Made by a program: the position numbers and the translations under genes | Shown: piece after piece, positions 1-6,320 of the stretch | Numbering within the stretch: the stretch's first letter is position 1 | How the letters are laid out: each line of letters begins with the position of its first letter | Assembly: GCA_947258835.1 (NCBI GenBank) | Contig: CAMYJY010000032.1 | Location: forward strand, 1 to 11,738 | Direction of reading: 5' to 3' | Length of the DNA: 11,738 nucleotides | Source of the DNA: an uncultured Pirellulales bacterium | GTDB taxonomy: Bacteria; Planctomycetota; Planctomycetia; Pirellulales; Lacipirellulaceae | The notes under the pieces: generated by a model | The model's database searches: none | What the model was told of the DNA's origin: nothing | The model's input: the letters and a program-made list of their open reading frames with translations, nothing else

Positions 1-40
1 GCTTCGAGTGCGGTTTTATATTTTCCCACTCCTGGCTATA

Positions 41-106
41 ATTTGCCTACCCTCCTTGGCTGCATGTACCGCGAAAAAGCCAAGGAGGGTTTTTTCATGG
101 GCAAAT
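41..106 (+). terminator. Rho-independent terminator with nested outer arms
   Basis: A 12-bp perfect stem (CCCTCCTTGGCT at 50-61 pairs with AGCCAAGGAGGG at 78-89) closes a 16-nt loop and is followed directly by six T at 90-95, a textbook factor-independent terminator read on the plus strand. A second, outer pair (ATTTGCC 41-47 with GGCAAAT 100-106) encloses it. The gene it ends must lie left of the window. On the minus strand the stem is not followed by a T tract, so it is less likely to terminate the lipoprotein transcript. Confidence 0.8.
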
Positions 107-127
107 AAAGGTTCCTGGCACCTTTTT
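100..127 (+). repeat. 28-nt palindromic repeat unit, left copy
   Basis: This unit begins GGCAAAT and ends CACCTTTTT. It matches the reverse complement of 2226-2253 at 26 of 28 positions, differing only at unit positions 7 and 19. Its core can fold on itself (AAAGGT 107-112 with ACCTTT 120-125, 7-nt loop). It lies 9 nt beyond the lipoprotein stop. It looks like a dispersed REP/MITE-type element; the family name is not determined. Confidence 0.7.
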
Positions 128-136
128 CTCCACCTC

Positions 137-829
137 TTACTTTCCATTCCTGATCGCAATGCCGACGACCTCCTTGTGTAAATTGGACCCATAATAGTTT
201 CTGTACTTCGTTGCATCGACACTGGTTCCGGAACTAACCGTCTGATCCGGGTACCAATAATATACAGTGTCGTAAAAACCATCTATTGCAACGGCAATGG
301 GATTTAGGTAGCCGTCTGTTTTTTTAATTATGTCCGCTTCGCAATAACCATTGTTCGCAGGGCATATGTTTTTACTGTACTTGATTGGGTCGTTACTCGT
401 TCCTATGCTGACCCACGCATTCATGCCGCCACGATACCAATAATACACTCGATCATTCCCCGCTATCGCGACACCAATTAACTCCCTCGCAGTATCCCGA
501 TTGGATGGATAATAAGTCATGTATTTGGTCGGTTCATCAGTCGTCCCAACACTGGTGGTATTATCTTCATACCAGTAGTAAACACGGTCATTTTTTGCAA
601 TTCCGGTGGCGATGATTTTCTTTGATTCAGGACAAGTACAGGGATAATACTCCTGGCCATTTACTGGGTATGCCACTGGATTATCCGACCTGCCCCGACT
701 TACCATGCCATCAGCATACCAGTAGTATACTTTTGCGGGATCTGTCGGCCCCTTGCCCCAACGATCAAGCCAGCAGCCACTGATCACCAAGATGACTAGG
801 GCAAAAATACAGGTCATTTTTTTTGTCAT
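137..829 (-). CDS. Lipoprotein with four YYWY repeats (possible beta-propeller-like)
   Basis: 230 residues. The start is the ATG at 829 because AGGAG (837-841) sits 7 nt upstream; a longer reading from 883 has no such support. Residues 1-19 form a lipoprotein signal with the lipobox ISGC and lipidation at Cys19, so the mature protein is probably envelope-anchored. The rest is four imperfect repeats with YYWY at residues 35-38, 84-87, 129-132 and 190-193. Each runs roughly VYYWY-x-DG-xxS-x-GTS-x-DP-x-KY and ends in a hydrophobic GVAI-type strand followed by GND. Units of 45-60 residues with alternating beta-prone stretches suggest propeller-like blades, which is inference. No catalytic motif is visible. 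The third repeat carries a cysteine-containing insert (Cys155, Cys163). The DNA is AT-richer than the genes from 2235 onward, suggesting acquisition. The divergent neighbours are the 89-residue protein and the peptidase; the 28-nt repeat begins 9 nt after the stop. Function unknown. Confidence 0.75.
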   Translation of the reverse strand: MTKKMTCIFALVILVISGCWLDRWGKGPTDPAKVYYWYADGMVSRGRSDNPVAYPVNGQEYYPCTCPESKKIIATGIAKNDRVYYWYEDNTTSVGTTDEPTKYMTYYPSNRDTARELIGVAIAGNDRVYYWYRGGMNAWVSIGTSNDPIKYSKNICPANNGYCEADIIKKTDGYLNPIAVAIDGFYDTVYYWYPDQTVSSGTSVDATKYRNYYGSNLHKEVVGIAIRNGK

Positions 830-836
830 GACTTTT

Positions 837-841
837 CTCCT
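837..841 (-). promoter_or_regulatory. Ribosome binding site of the YYWY lipoprotein
   Basis: Read on the minus strand this is AGGAG, 7 nt before the ATG at 829. It decides the start in favour of MTKK over the upstream in-frame ATGs at 844 and 883. Confidence 0.65.
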
Positions 842-1242
842 CATCAGGGGGATTGCTTTTGAGCTTTCGCCGCAGGCGCGCAACGGTTCAATCTACAGCC
901 GTTGTGTTGGAATGCAATACACCCCCCGGTTGTACTTTTTGCGTTAATTTCTGAATCGAGAGCACCGTCCGTTAGCAGCTGTCGACTTCGACTCACGAGT
1001 TCTCGCGCAGATTCTAAGTTTCTCTGCCCTGTACATGCGAAAGTACATAATTTGCTTGCGATGCTGCCGCTGGTCGCGGAAGATACTGTTTGGTCTGTTG
1101 CCTGCGCTTGCTGGTTTCGACATGCGCGGCCGCAGCCGGTGATCGAGGGTGGTGCGGGATATGCCTCATCCGTGACGCGAGGGCTGGACCTTCGATTTGG
1201 ACCCCTATTTCCTCAGTTTGCGAGAGATTTGGATGGTGCCTT
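842..1242. other. Divergent intergenic region, about 400 bp
   Basis: No convincing gene is seen between the divergent lipoprotein and the 89-residue protein; the open frames here have no start context and no family-like composition. The region should hold both promoters. For the lipoprotein a weak sigma70-like pair can be read on the minus strand (TTGCAT at 912-917 and TAGATT at 890-895, 16-nt spacer). A small inverted repeat, TGTAC/GTACA at 1030-1047, could be an operator but is short. No confident promoter for the plus-strand genes is visible. Confidence 0.4.
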
Positions 1243-1512
1243 ATGTTGCAGATAGAAGAGTTGACGAAGTTGGCTAAGGACTGGTTGGAGACCGTCCCAG
1301 ATGACATGAGAGACAAGGTCGTCGTCGCGAGTTACACGGCGCAGCCGATGTCGTATACGCCCAAACAGATTGTCAAGAAGATTCAGGCCGCTGCCAAGAA
1401 ATCCAAGACCAGGAGCGAATTCCTGAAAGAGTCAGGGTTGTGCGGCGAGTTTCTGACAACCTTGGAGAGGATGCACGCCAGAAGAATGAGGAAGGGAGGG
1501 CAGGAAAAATGA
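1243..1512 (+). CDS. Small unknown protein, partner of the caspase-like peptidase
   Basis: 89 residues, highly charged, with no signal peptide or membrane segment, so probably cytoplasmic. The start ATG at 1243 gives the natural-looking N-terminus MLQIEELTKLA; the frame stays open further upstream, but that extension is Cys/Trp/Arg-rich and looks untranslated. The Shine-Dalgarno is weak (GGATGG near 1231). Residues 1-18 and 40-62 look helical, joined by a VVVASYTAQPMSYTP segment, and the C-terminus is basic (RMHARRMRKGG). I do not recognise the family. Its stop TGA (1510-1512) overlaps the next start ATG (1509-1511), so the two genes are translationally coupled and their products probably work together. 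An adaptor, inhibitor or effector-associated role for the peptidase is possible but is inference. Confidence 0.7.
   Translation: MLQIEELTKLAKDWLETVPDDMRDKVVVASYTAQPMSYTPKQIVKKIQAAAKKSKTRSEFLKESGLCGEFLTTLERMHARRMRKGGQEK
1495..1504 (+). promoter_or_regulatory. Ribosome binding site of the caspase-like peptidase
   Basis: A purine-rich stretch, GGAGGGCAGG, inside the end of the 89-residue gene lies 4-8 nt before the ATG at 1509. It supports that start and coupled translation through the ATGA overlap. Confidence 0.6.
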
Positions 1513-2219
1513 GTCGTTCCAATACAGGTGTCTTCGTCAGGCCCCGCTGGGAGGATCAGGCCACGGACCAGCGATTTGCTTTTTTGATGGATTATGGATA
1601 TTGGACAGGCGCGGAGGTTGTCAATGACGCTCACAGCCGCGACTTTGTCGTGCACGAGCTGACTGAAGATCGAGCGGTCAGGGAGCAACTAAGCAGATTC
1701 CTGGATACTCATGATCCGCTGTTCTTTTTTCATTTCTCGCACGGTGGTGATGATACCTTGACGGGTCAGGATATGTCTGTGCTGATCTGCAGCAGTCCCT
1801 TCACCGAAGCGGGAAACGATTTTGCGGCCAATGACTTATTGCTCAGAGGTCGCGTCGTCTACACATTAAGCTGTTCCAGCGGCAGCGTCTTGGGCCCCCG
1901 GGCCGTCGAGCATGGTTGTATTTCATACATCGGCTACCAGGACCCTTTGTGGGCCGTTACGATCGAAGGACCGGACACGGACTATGCCTTGTTTGAGATC
2001 TGGACTGGTGGCGCAAAGGCCTTGCTCGCCGGGAAGACAACCGGTGAGGCTTATTATTGGTTGAAAAGAAGATACAGGTTTTGGATTGCCTATTGGGAGA
2101 TGATCGATGCCACCAATTCGACCAATGCGTGGAAGGCTCCGGTCATGCTTTCGGCACTTGAAAAGGATCTAAAAGCACTGGCCATTTTTGGAGACTTAAA
2201 TGCCAAAATAAGAGACTAA
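1509..2219 (+). CDS. Small caspase-fold (clan CD, C25/CHAT-like) cysteine peptidase
   Basis: 236 residues, no signal peptide, predicted cytoplasmic. It has the two clan CD hallmarks. A hydrophobic strand leads to the catalytic His in LFFFHFSHGGDD (His78-Gly79), and a second hydrophobic strand leads to the catalytic Cys in RVVYTLSCSSGS (Cys122). The 44-residue spacing is close to that of caspases. After the Cys come LGPRAVEHGCISYIGY (about residues 128-143) and a late AIFGDLNAKI segment, patterns typical of C25/CHAT-type domains. It is essentially one bare peptidase domain with no WD40, TPR, NACHT, EAD or secretion domain, so substrate choice or activation may come from the co-translated 89-residue protein. 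The start at 1509 has a good ribosome binding site; the longer frame from 1440 lies inside the upstream gene. An inverted-repeat hairpin begins 6 nt after the stop. The fold call is strong; the biological role (signalling, defence or programmed death) is open. Confidence 0.75.
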   Translation: MSRSNTGVFVRPRWEDQATDQRFAFLMDYGYWTGAEVVNDAHSRDFVVHELTEDRAVREQLSRFLDTHDPLFFFHFSHGGDDTLTGQDMSVLICSSPFTEAGNDFAANDLLLRGRVVYTLSCSSGSVLGPRAVEHGCISYIGYQDPLWAVTIEGPDTDYALFEIWTGGAKALLAGKTTGEAYYWLKRRYRFWIAYWEMIDATNSTNAWKAPVMLSALEKDLKALAIFGDLNAKIRD

Positions 2220-2225
2220 CGAGCG

Positions 2226-2284
2226 AAAAAGGTGTCAGGAACCTTTGTTTGCCTTTTCCAATAAAAGGTTCCTGACACCTTTTT
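2226..2284. repeat. Perfect 21-bp inverted repeat (hairpin), likely bidirectional terminator
   Basis: The arm at 2226-2246 is the exact reverse complement of 2264-2284, with a 17-nt loop between. One arm end is A-rich and the other T-rich, so on both strands the transcript would form a hairpin ending in a U run. The left half plus seven loop bases (2226-2253) is an inverted copy of the repeat at 100-127. The element begins 6 nt after the peptidase stop and also covers the stop codon and last codons of the minus-strand fusion gene. Ribosomes on that mRNA would cross it, which may weaken termination in that direction. Confidence 0.85.
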
Positions 2285-4112
2285 GGGGACGCTCGAATTT
2301 TACGCGGAGGTTCAGCATCTCTTGCTCCGATTGGAGGCCAAATCGCACGAGCGCTTCGGGGTCTGGGTTGAAGGGGTTGTAATGGGAATTGTCGAAGTGG
2401 GCGATGCTCAACAGTGCGTCGCCGGCCCGTAAGGGAAGCGGATTTTTAAACTCGTACGTCCGCTGCCAATTGAAGTCGTAGGCAGGGATTTTTAAGATGA
2501 GCTGTTTCTGCTCCGCCGGTGTGCCAGGGTCAATCAGCTTGTACAGTGTAAAATCCTTGCCGCGAAAATGCATATGAGGGGCCAGGGCGTGGATCAGTAC
2601 GTCCGTGCTGAACTGGTAGTGGCTGCGCTTCTCGTAGTGCAGGGCGTGAGGCGGAATCCGTAGATCCTTGCGATTGAAAACCTGGGTCTCCAAAACGTGT
2701 GCCGGTTTGCCGGGAGCCCAAATCAGCCCCAGTTGCGATTGATCCGGTTTCTCCGGGCGGCCCGTGGGGGTGTAGTGCATCTCGAAGAAGATGTCATGAC
2801 CCGCCGGCAGCTTGAGGGCATAGCCTTCCGGATAGACGTGGGCGTTGTACGGATCGCCCGGGATGTAGTCTCCCAGCTTTTTGATCTTGTCTCCCGTAAG
2901 TCCGTAAAGTTTTAAGAGCATCTCGTTGGCCGTCCGTAGGCCCGTGGAAGAATCGCCAATGATGGCCCCCATGTGATGGACGATGGCCGGGTTGCCTGGC
3001 TTGAGCTCCACGCCCTGCACATAACGATCTTCCGCAAAATTGGCGGGGATCCGGTAGTACTGGTACTCGTCAAAACGATCGATGGGGACCGAGTAAGGCT
3101 CGGGCATTTCGAACACCAAGTCGGGTGTGCCGATGGCCCAGGCATCCTGCGATGGCGCCGCAAGTGGAGCGGGCGCGTCGCTGGGGTCTCCCGCGACGCA
3201 GCCTTGCTCGACCCAGGCCCGGAAGGTATCGATTTCGTCCGCCGTAAGACGGATGTCTGCCGCGAAACCACCCGGCACGTGGGCGGTGTCGATCCGCGCG
3301 TGCCAAGGAGGCATGAGACGGTTTTCGATGCGACTTAAAATCACATCGCTCATGCCGGCCACCATCTCGTATTCGTCCAGCGGGGCAAACAGTTCGGCCC
3401 CCGGTTGGCCGGGACGATGGCAGCTGAGACAACTCCGCTGGAGGATCCGAGCAATCTGTCCGTAATAGGTGGCACCTGAAAATGCCGATAAATCGCGGAA
3501 AGATTGGGCTGTGATCTGGCAGCCTGAAGCGGCCGTTTCCGAGAGCTCCGGTTCCTCGCCGGCGACGAAATTTGCCAAGGCATCCGCCAGGTGATGTTGT
3601 GTTTTTTTGGTGGTGCCCCCACCAAACCACGCGCCGCTGACCTGCCCCCGGTAAATCATCCGGGCCTGTGGGTAACCCTCTCGAGTATCCAGCACGGCCA
3701 CACTGGGCGTGGTGGTCAGTTCGAGCTGAACATGCCACGGATTTTCCGAATCATCGCGGTAGACAGGGAACACCAGGCCGGCATCGAGCGCATACTCGGC
3801 CATCTTGCTCAGGTCGTCGATGCCATTGGGAAACAGTCCTATTAGCTGAATTCCTTGCCCATGGTATTGCCGCTGCAGCGCATTCAGCTGCGGTACCAGT
3901 CGTAAGGCCAACGGACAGCTGGTGGAAAAGGCCACGACCACCAGGGCTTGGACCTGGTGGGAGGGATAGTTGGAGGCCAGCTGGGCTGGTGTGCAGGTCT
4001 CCCCCCAACGGCCAGTGAGCACTGGCGGTGCAGCCCACGCGGATGGAATCGCTACGACCGTTATCAGCAGTACGATCGGTAAGCAAGTTGGTTTGCGGAG
4101 GAAAAATGCCAT
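2235..4112 (-). CDS. Exported redoxin / cytochrome c / copper monooxygenase-like fusion
   Basis: 625 residues. Signal peptide 1-27 ends in AWA. A thioredoxin/AhpC-like domain follows (about 35-185) with a single cysteine, FSTSCPLA (Cys66), and no CxxC, so it is not a classical disulfide oxidoreductase. A c-type haem site CLSCH (228-232) with LMPPWHA (266-272), whose Met267 is a likely axial ligand, marks the cytochrome domain (about 210-305). Residues 330-607 match the PHM/DBH-type ascorbate-dependent copper monooxygenase fold. His379-His380 and His446 fit the CuA site; HMH (513-515) and Met599 in SEQEMLNL fit CuB; FDNSHYNPFNPDP is typical of the family. The role is probably periplasmic redox chemistry or hydroxylation; the substrate is unknown. 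The start ATG at 4112 is followed at once by the signal peptide but has no clear Shine-Dalgarno. Residues from about 609 to 625 are encoded by the 2226-2284 hairpin, so the original C-terminus was probably overwritten. Confidence 0.85.
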   Translation of the reverse strand: MAFFLRKPTCLPIVLLITVVAIPSAWAAPPVLTGRWGETCTPAQLASNYPSHQVQALVVVAFSTSCPLALRLVPQLNALQRQYHGQGIQLIGLFPNGIDDLSKMAEYALDAGLVFPVYRDDSENPWHVQLELTTTPSVAVLDTREGYPQARMIYRGQVSGAWFGGGTTKKTQHHLADALANFVAGEEPELSETAASGCQITAQSFRDLSAFSGATYYGQIARILQRSCLSCHRPGQPGAELFAPLDEYEMVAGMSDVILSRIENRLMPPWHARIDTAHVPGGFAADIRLTADEIDTFRAWVEQGCVAGDPSDAPAPLAAPSQDAWAIGTPDLVFEMPEPYSVPIDRFDEYQYYRIPANFAEDRYVQGVELKPGNPAIVHHMGAIIGDSSTGLRTANEMLLKLYGLTGDKIKKLGDYIPGDPYNAHVYPEGYALKLPAGHDIFFEMHYTPTGRPEKPDQSQLGLIWAPGKPAHVLETQVFNRKDLRIPPHALHYEKRSHYQFSTDVLIHALAPHMHFRGKDFTLYKLIDPGTPAEQKQLILKIPAYDFNWQRTYEFKNPLPLRAGDALLSIAHFDNSHYNPFNPDPEALVRFGLQSEQEMLNLRVKFERPQKGVRNLLLEKANKGS

Positions 4113-4201
4113 GGGTAGACGACTCGCGATACGGTCTTCGAAGCGACACTAGTAAGCATGGGGTCGCCCTATCGAAACGTAGTTCGTAATTCAAGTTCGC
4201 A

Positions 4202-4206
4202 GGGAG
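4202..4206 (+). promoter_or_regulatory. Ribosome binding site supporting the GTG start at 4212
   Basis: GGGAG lies 5 nt before GTG at 4212. It is better placed than any signal for the upstream ATG at 4158 or the ATG at 4224, and selects the start just before the signal peptide. Confidence 0.5.
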
Positions 4207-4211
4207 ATTCC

Positions 4212-6137
4212 GTGCCACGAATAATGAGAATCTTGAGAGGAACAATACGGGCGGTGTCCAGCGGGATTACCTGCCTGCTGCTGCTCCTGCTCACCGCCAG
4301 TGTGTCTCGAGGGGACTTGGCCTCCCCTTTGGAAGGGGCCGAGGGTCGCTTTGAGAGCCCTGACCTGACCTGGTTTACAACGACCCAAGAGGCCCTGCGG
4401 GCAGAGGTGCAGCGCGTGGACCAGGCCTTTGCCGAGCAAGGTGGTCCGGATGTCGCGTACTGGCAGGAGCATCTCCGTTGGCCCCTGTTGCTAAAAAATC
4501 TGGGACCTCCGGAAACGATTGATTATGCCGAACTGGCGCTGGTACGGCGGTGGATGTACTCCAATCGAGAAGGCATTGAGAGCGATTTTTTTGCGGAGTT
4601 GCGGCGGCGGATGGATGCTTATTTGGATGCCGCGTACACCTTCACGCTACCCGATCTGCCCGCTCAGTTTCAAACGCACGTCGCCCGTGCGCGGAAGCAG
4701 TGCCGACTCTTGGAAGCAGAACCCACGGCTGCCCGGGCGGCTGCCGTGGGACGCACCCTCGGCTGGTTGGAGCGGACGCGGCAACTGACCGAGGAGGTGG
4801 CTACCATTCGCCGCCAAGCGGAGTTTCCCAATGCCCAAGTGGTGGTCACCGCGCCGTTGATCGCAGAGGTATTGGGGGCGCTGGCTGGCGAATTGCGGCA
4901 ATCAATGAAAATTGTCGATCGGACCCAGACGCCGCCCACGGGTATCTTGCGCAAGCAGCGCGATCTGTACTTGCAGGGTGTGGCCGAGACTTGGGGCGCG
5001 ATTTCACTGGAGCTGGTGCCCAATGATGCGCTGGGAGAGTTGAACTTAATTTACGAGGGCCAAGTTGAGGCCATCTGCCATGCCGATGCCGGACCCGTGG
5101 TGTTGCACATCCGCACTGCCGGACCGGTCTTCGCGTCGACGCCGATTTACGTGGCACCAAGCGGACTCAGTCACGACGCGACGGTTGTGCGGCCTAGCGT
5201 TACCACCCGCTTATTCGACGTCACTGGCGAGAACCGTTTGCTGTGCCGCCTGGCGCGGCGGCGCGCGGAGGAGCCAGCGGCGCGGTCTCAGATGTCGGCC
5301 CACTCGCGCAGCAAGACTGTCAGTCTGTTTGAGGAGCAAATGCAAGACCGGGTGCGGCAAGCTTTGGATGAGATCCGCACCCAGGCCGAGCAGACCCGCG
5401 GCTCGATGGATGGTTTTGGTGATGTGCTGGCCCCGGTCCAGCGGGAAGGGGCCGCGCCACGGGTCCTGGGCGCTCAAAGCACGCCAGTCGGTGTGCAGCT
5501 CAATGTACTGGGCGGAAGGCGAGGCCAATGGGGAGCCCCCACCCCCTGCCCTCTGCAGACCCCCGGTGAGGGGGTTGTGGTCCGCTTGCATGTTTCGTTT
5601 TTTAACAATGCCGCCGAGACGATCATGGCCGGCAAGCGGTTTACCGACCGCTATTTCATGAATTATGCCAAAATTCTCCAGGCCGAGTTGCCGCTGCCCC
5701 TGATGGTGCATGCCCGCTCCCAGCGGTGGGCCATGATTGCTGCCAGCAAGCGCCCGCTGGTGGTGCGGATTCCCGCGCCCGATCGCTTTGAATTTACCTT
5801 GCGGATGCAGGGTTTTGAGTTCGGGGACCAAACGGTCACGACTCCCGCGGTGGCCCGTGCGGCGTATCAGTTCGTACGGGATGAGTGGGGGGAATACCGT
5901 CTTGAGCGCGATGGTGTCCTGACCTTGGAGACCGACTTGGAAACCTCGCAACGTGATTTTTTGTACCAAAAACTAAGTGCTTTTTTGGCACCGATCTTGG
6001 ATGGAGCGGGAGTCGCCCTGCCGGATGGAGGCGCGCTGGGAAAAGTCAGAAAACTGACCATGCCCGCGCTGGTCGTCGATCAAGACTGGATCGCGGTAGA
6101 GATCTCTGGATTGAAAGAGCTGTTGCTCAAGCATTAG
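4212..6137 (+). CDS. Large secreted protein of unknown function
   Basis: 641 residues from GTG 4212. A basic N-terminus precedes a hydrophobic core (ITCLLLLLLTASV, residues 19-31), so it is exported; cleavage is likely near residue 34. Residues 40-250 are mostly helical and charged (for example ETIDYAELALVRRW and ELRRRMDAYLDAAY). From about 265 (SLELVPNDALGELNLIYEGQ) the protein is beta-rich, then has a helical stretch rich in Arg, Gln and Glu (about 365-400) and a C-terminal part with VVVRLHVSFFNNAAE and RFEFTLRMQGFEFGD. It resembles large uncharacterised secreted proteins that I recall from planctomycetes, from memory only. No enzyme motif, haem site or transmembrane segment is evident. It is divergent from the redoxin fusion across 99 bp. 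The FadL-like gene follows after 183 bp in the same direction and could be co-transcribed. Starts at 4158 or 4224 are alternatives. Confidence 0.65.
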   Translation: MPRIMRILRGTIRAVSSGITCLLLLLLTASVSRGDLASPLEGAEGRFESPDLTWFTTTQEALRAEVQRVDQAFAEQGGPDVAYWQEHLRWPLLLKNLGPPETIDYAELALVRRWMYSNREGIESDFFAELRRRMDAYLDAAYTFTLPDLPAQFQTHVARARKQCRLLEAEPTAARAAAVGRTLGWLERTRQLTEEVATIRRQAEFPNAQVVVTAPLIAEVLGALAGELRQSMKIVDRTQTPPTGILRKQRDLYLQGVAETWGAISLELVPNDALGELNLIYEGQVEAICHADAGPVVLHIRTAGPVFASTPIYVAPSGLSHDATVVRPSVTTRLFDVTGENRLLCRLARRRAEEPAARSQMSAHSRSKTVSLFEEQMQDRVRQALDEIRTQAEQTRGSMDGFGDVLAPVQREGAAPRVLGAQSTPVGVQLNVLGGRRGQWGAPTPCPLQTPGEGVVVRLHVSFFNNAAETIMAGKRFTDRYFMNYAKILQAELPLPLMVHARSQRWAMIAASKRPLVVRIPAPDRFEFTLRMQGFEFGDQTVTTPAVARAAYQFVRDEWGEYRLERDGVLTLETDLETSQRDFLYQKLSAFLAPILDGAGVALPDGGALGKVRKLTMPALVVDQDWIAVEISGLKELLLKH

Positions 6138-6320
6138 CCAAGGTATTATTATTTGCCTCATCGTCAAACTCAATGGCTGGATTGATTCTTGGCGAGTTTG
6201 GTGTTGCCGGCCGGGGCGAACGATTGATGCGGTGGGAGGGATTATGCCGAAATGCATGAAAGCACCCCTTGTCACCAAGGGCCAGCCTCCCCATCTGTCG
6301 TTTGCTCTTCCCAGACCATC

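Noticed and set aside
830..883. Longer N-terminus for the YYWY lipoprotein
   Set aside because: The AGGAG at 837-841 would fall inside the coding region, and the extension would place polar residues before an otherwise normal lipoprotein signal.
1030..1047. Inverted repeat TGTAC/GTACA as an operator
   Set aside because: Five-base arms are expected by chance in a region of this size, and there is no promoter beside it to anchor the idea.
902..1255. A plus-strand open frame of 117 codons in the divergent intergenic region
   Set aside because: No start signal, Cys/Arg/Ser-rich composition, and overlap with the start of the better supported 89-residue gene.
5211..5969. A minus-strand open frame of 252 codons
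   Set aside because: It lies wholly opposite the well-supported secreted protein gene, with low-complexity composition and no ribosome binding site.
6165..6200. Inverted repeat CAAACTC/GAGTTTG after the secreted protein gene as a terminator
   Set aside because: Seven-base AT-rich arms around a 22-nt loop with no T tract; too weak to call.
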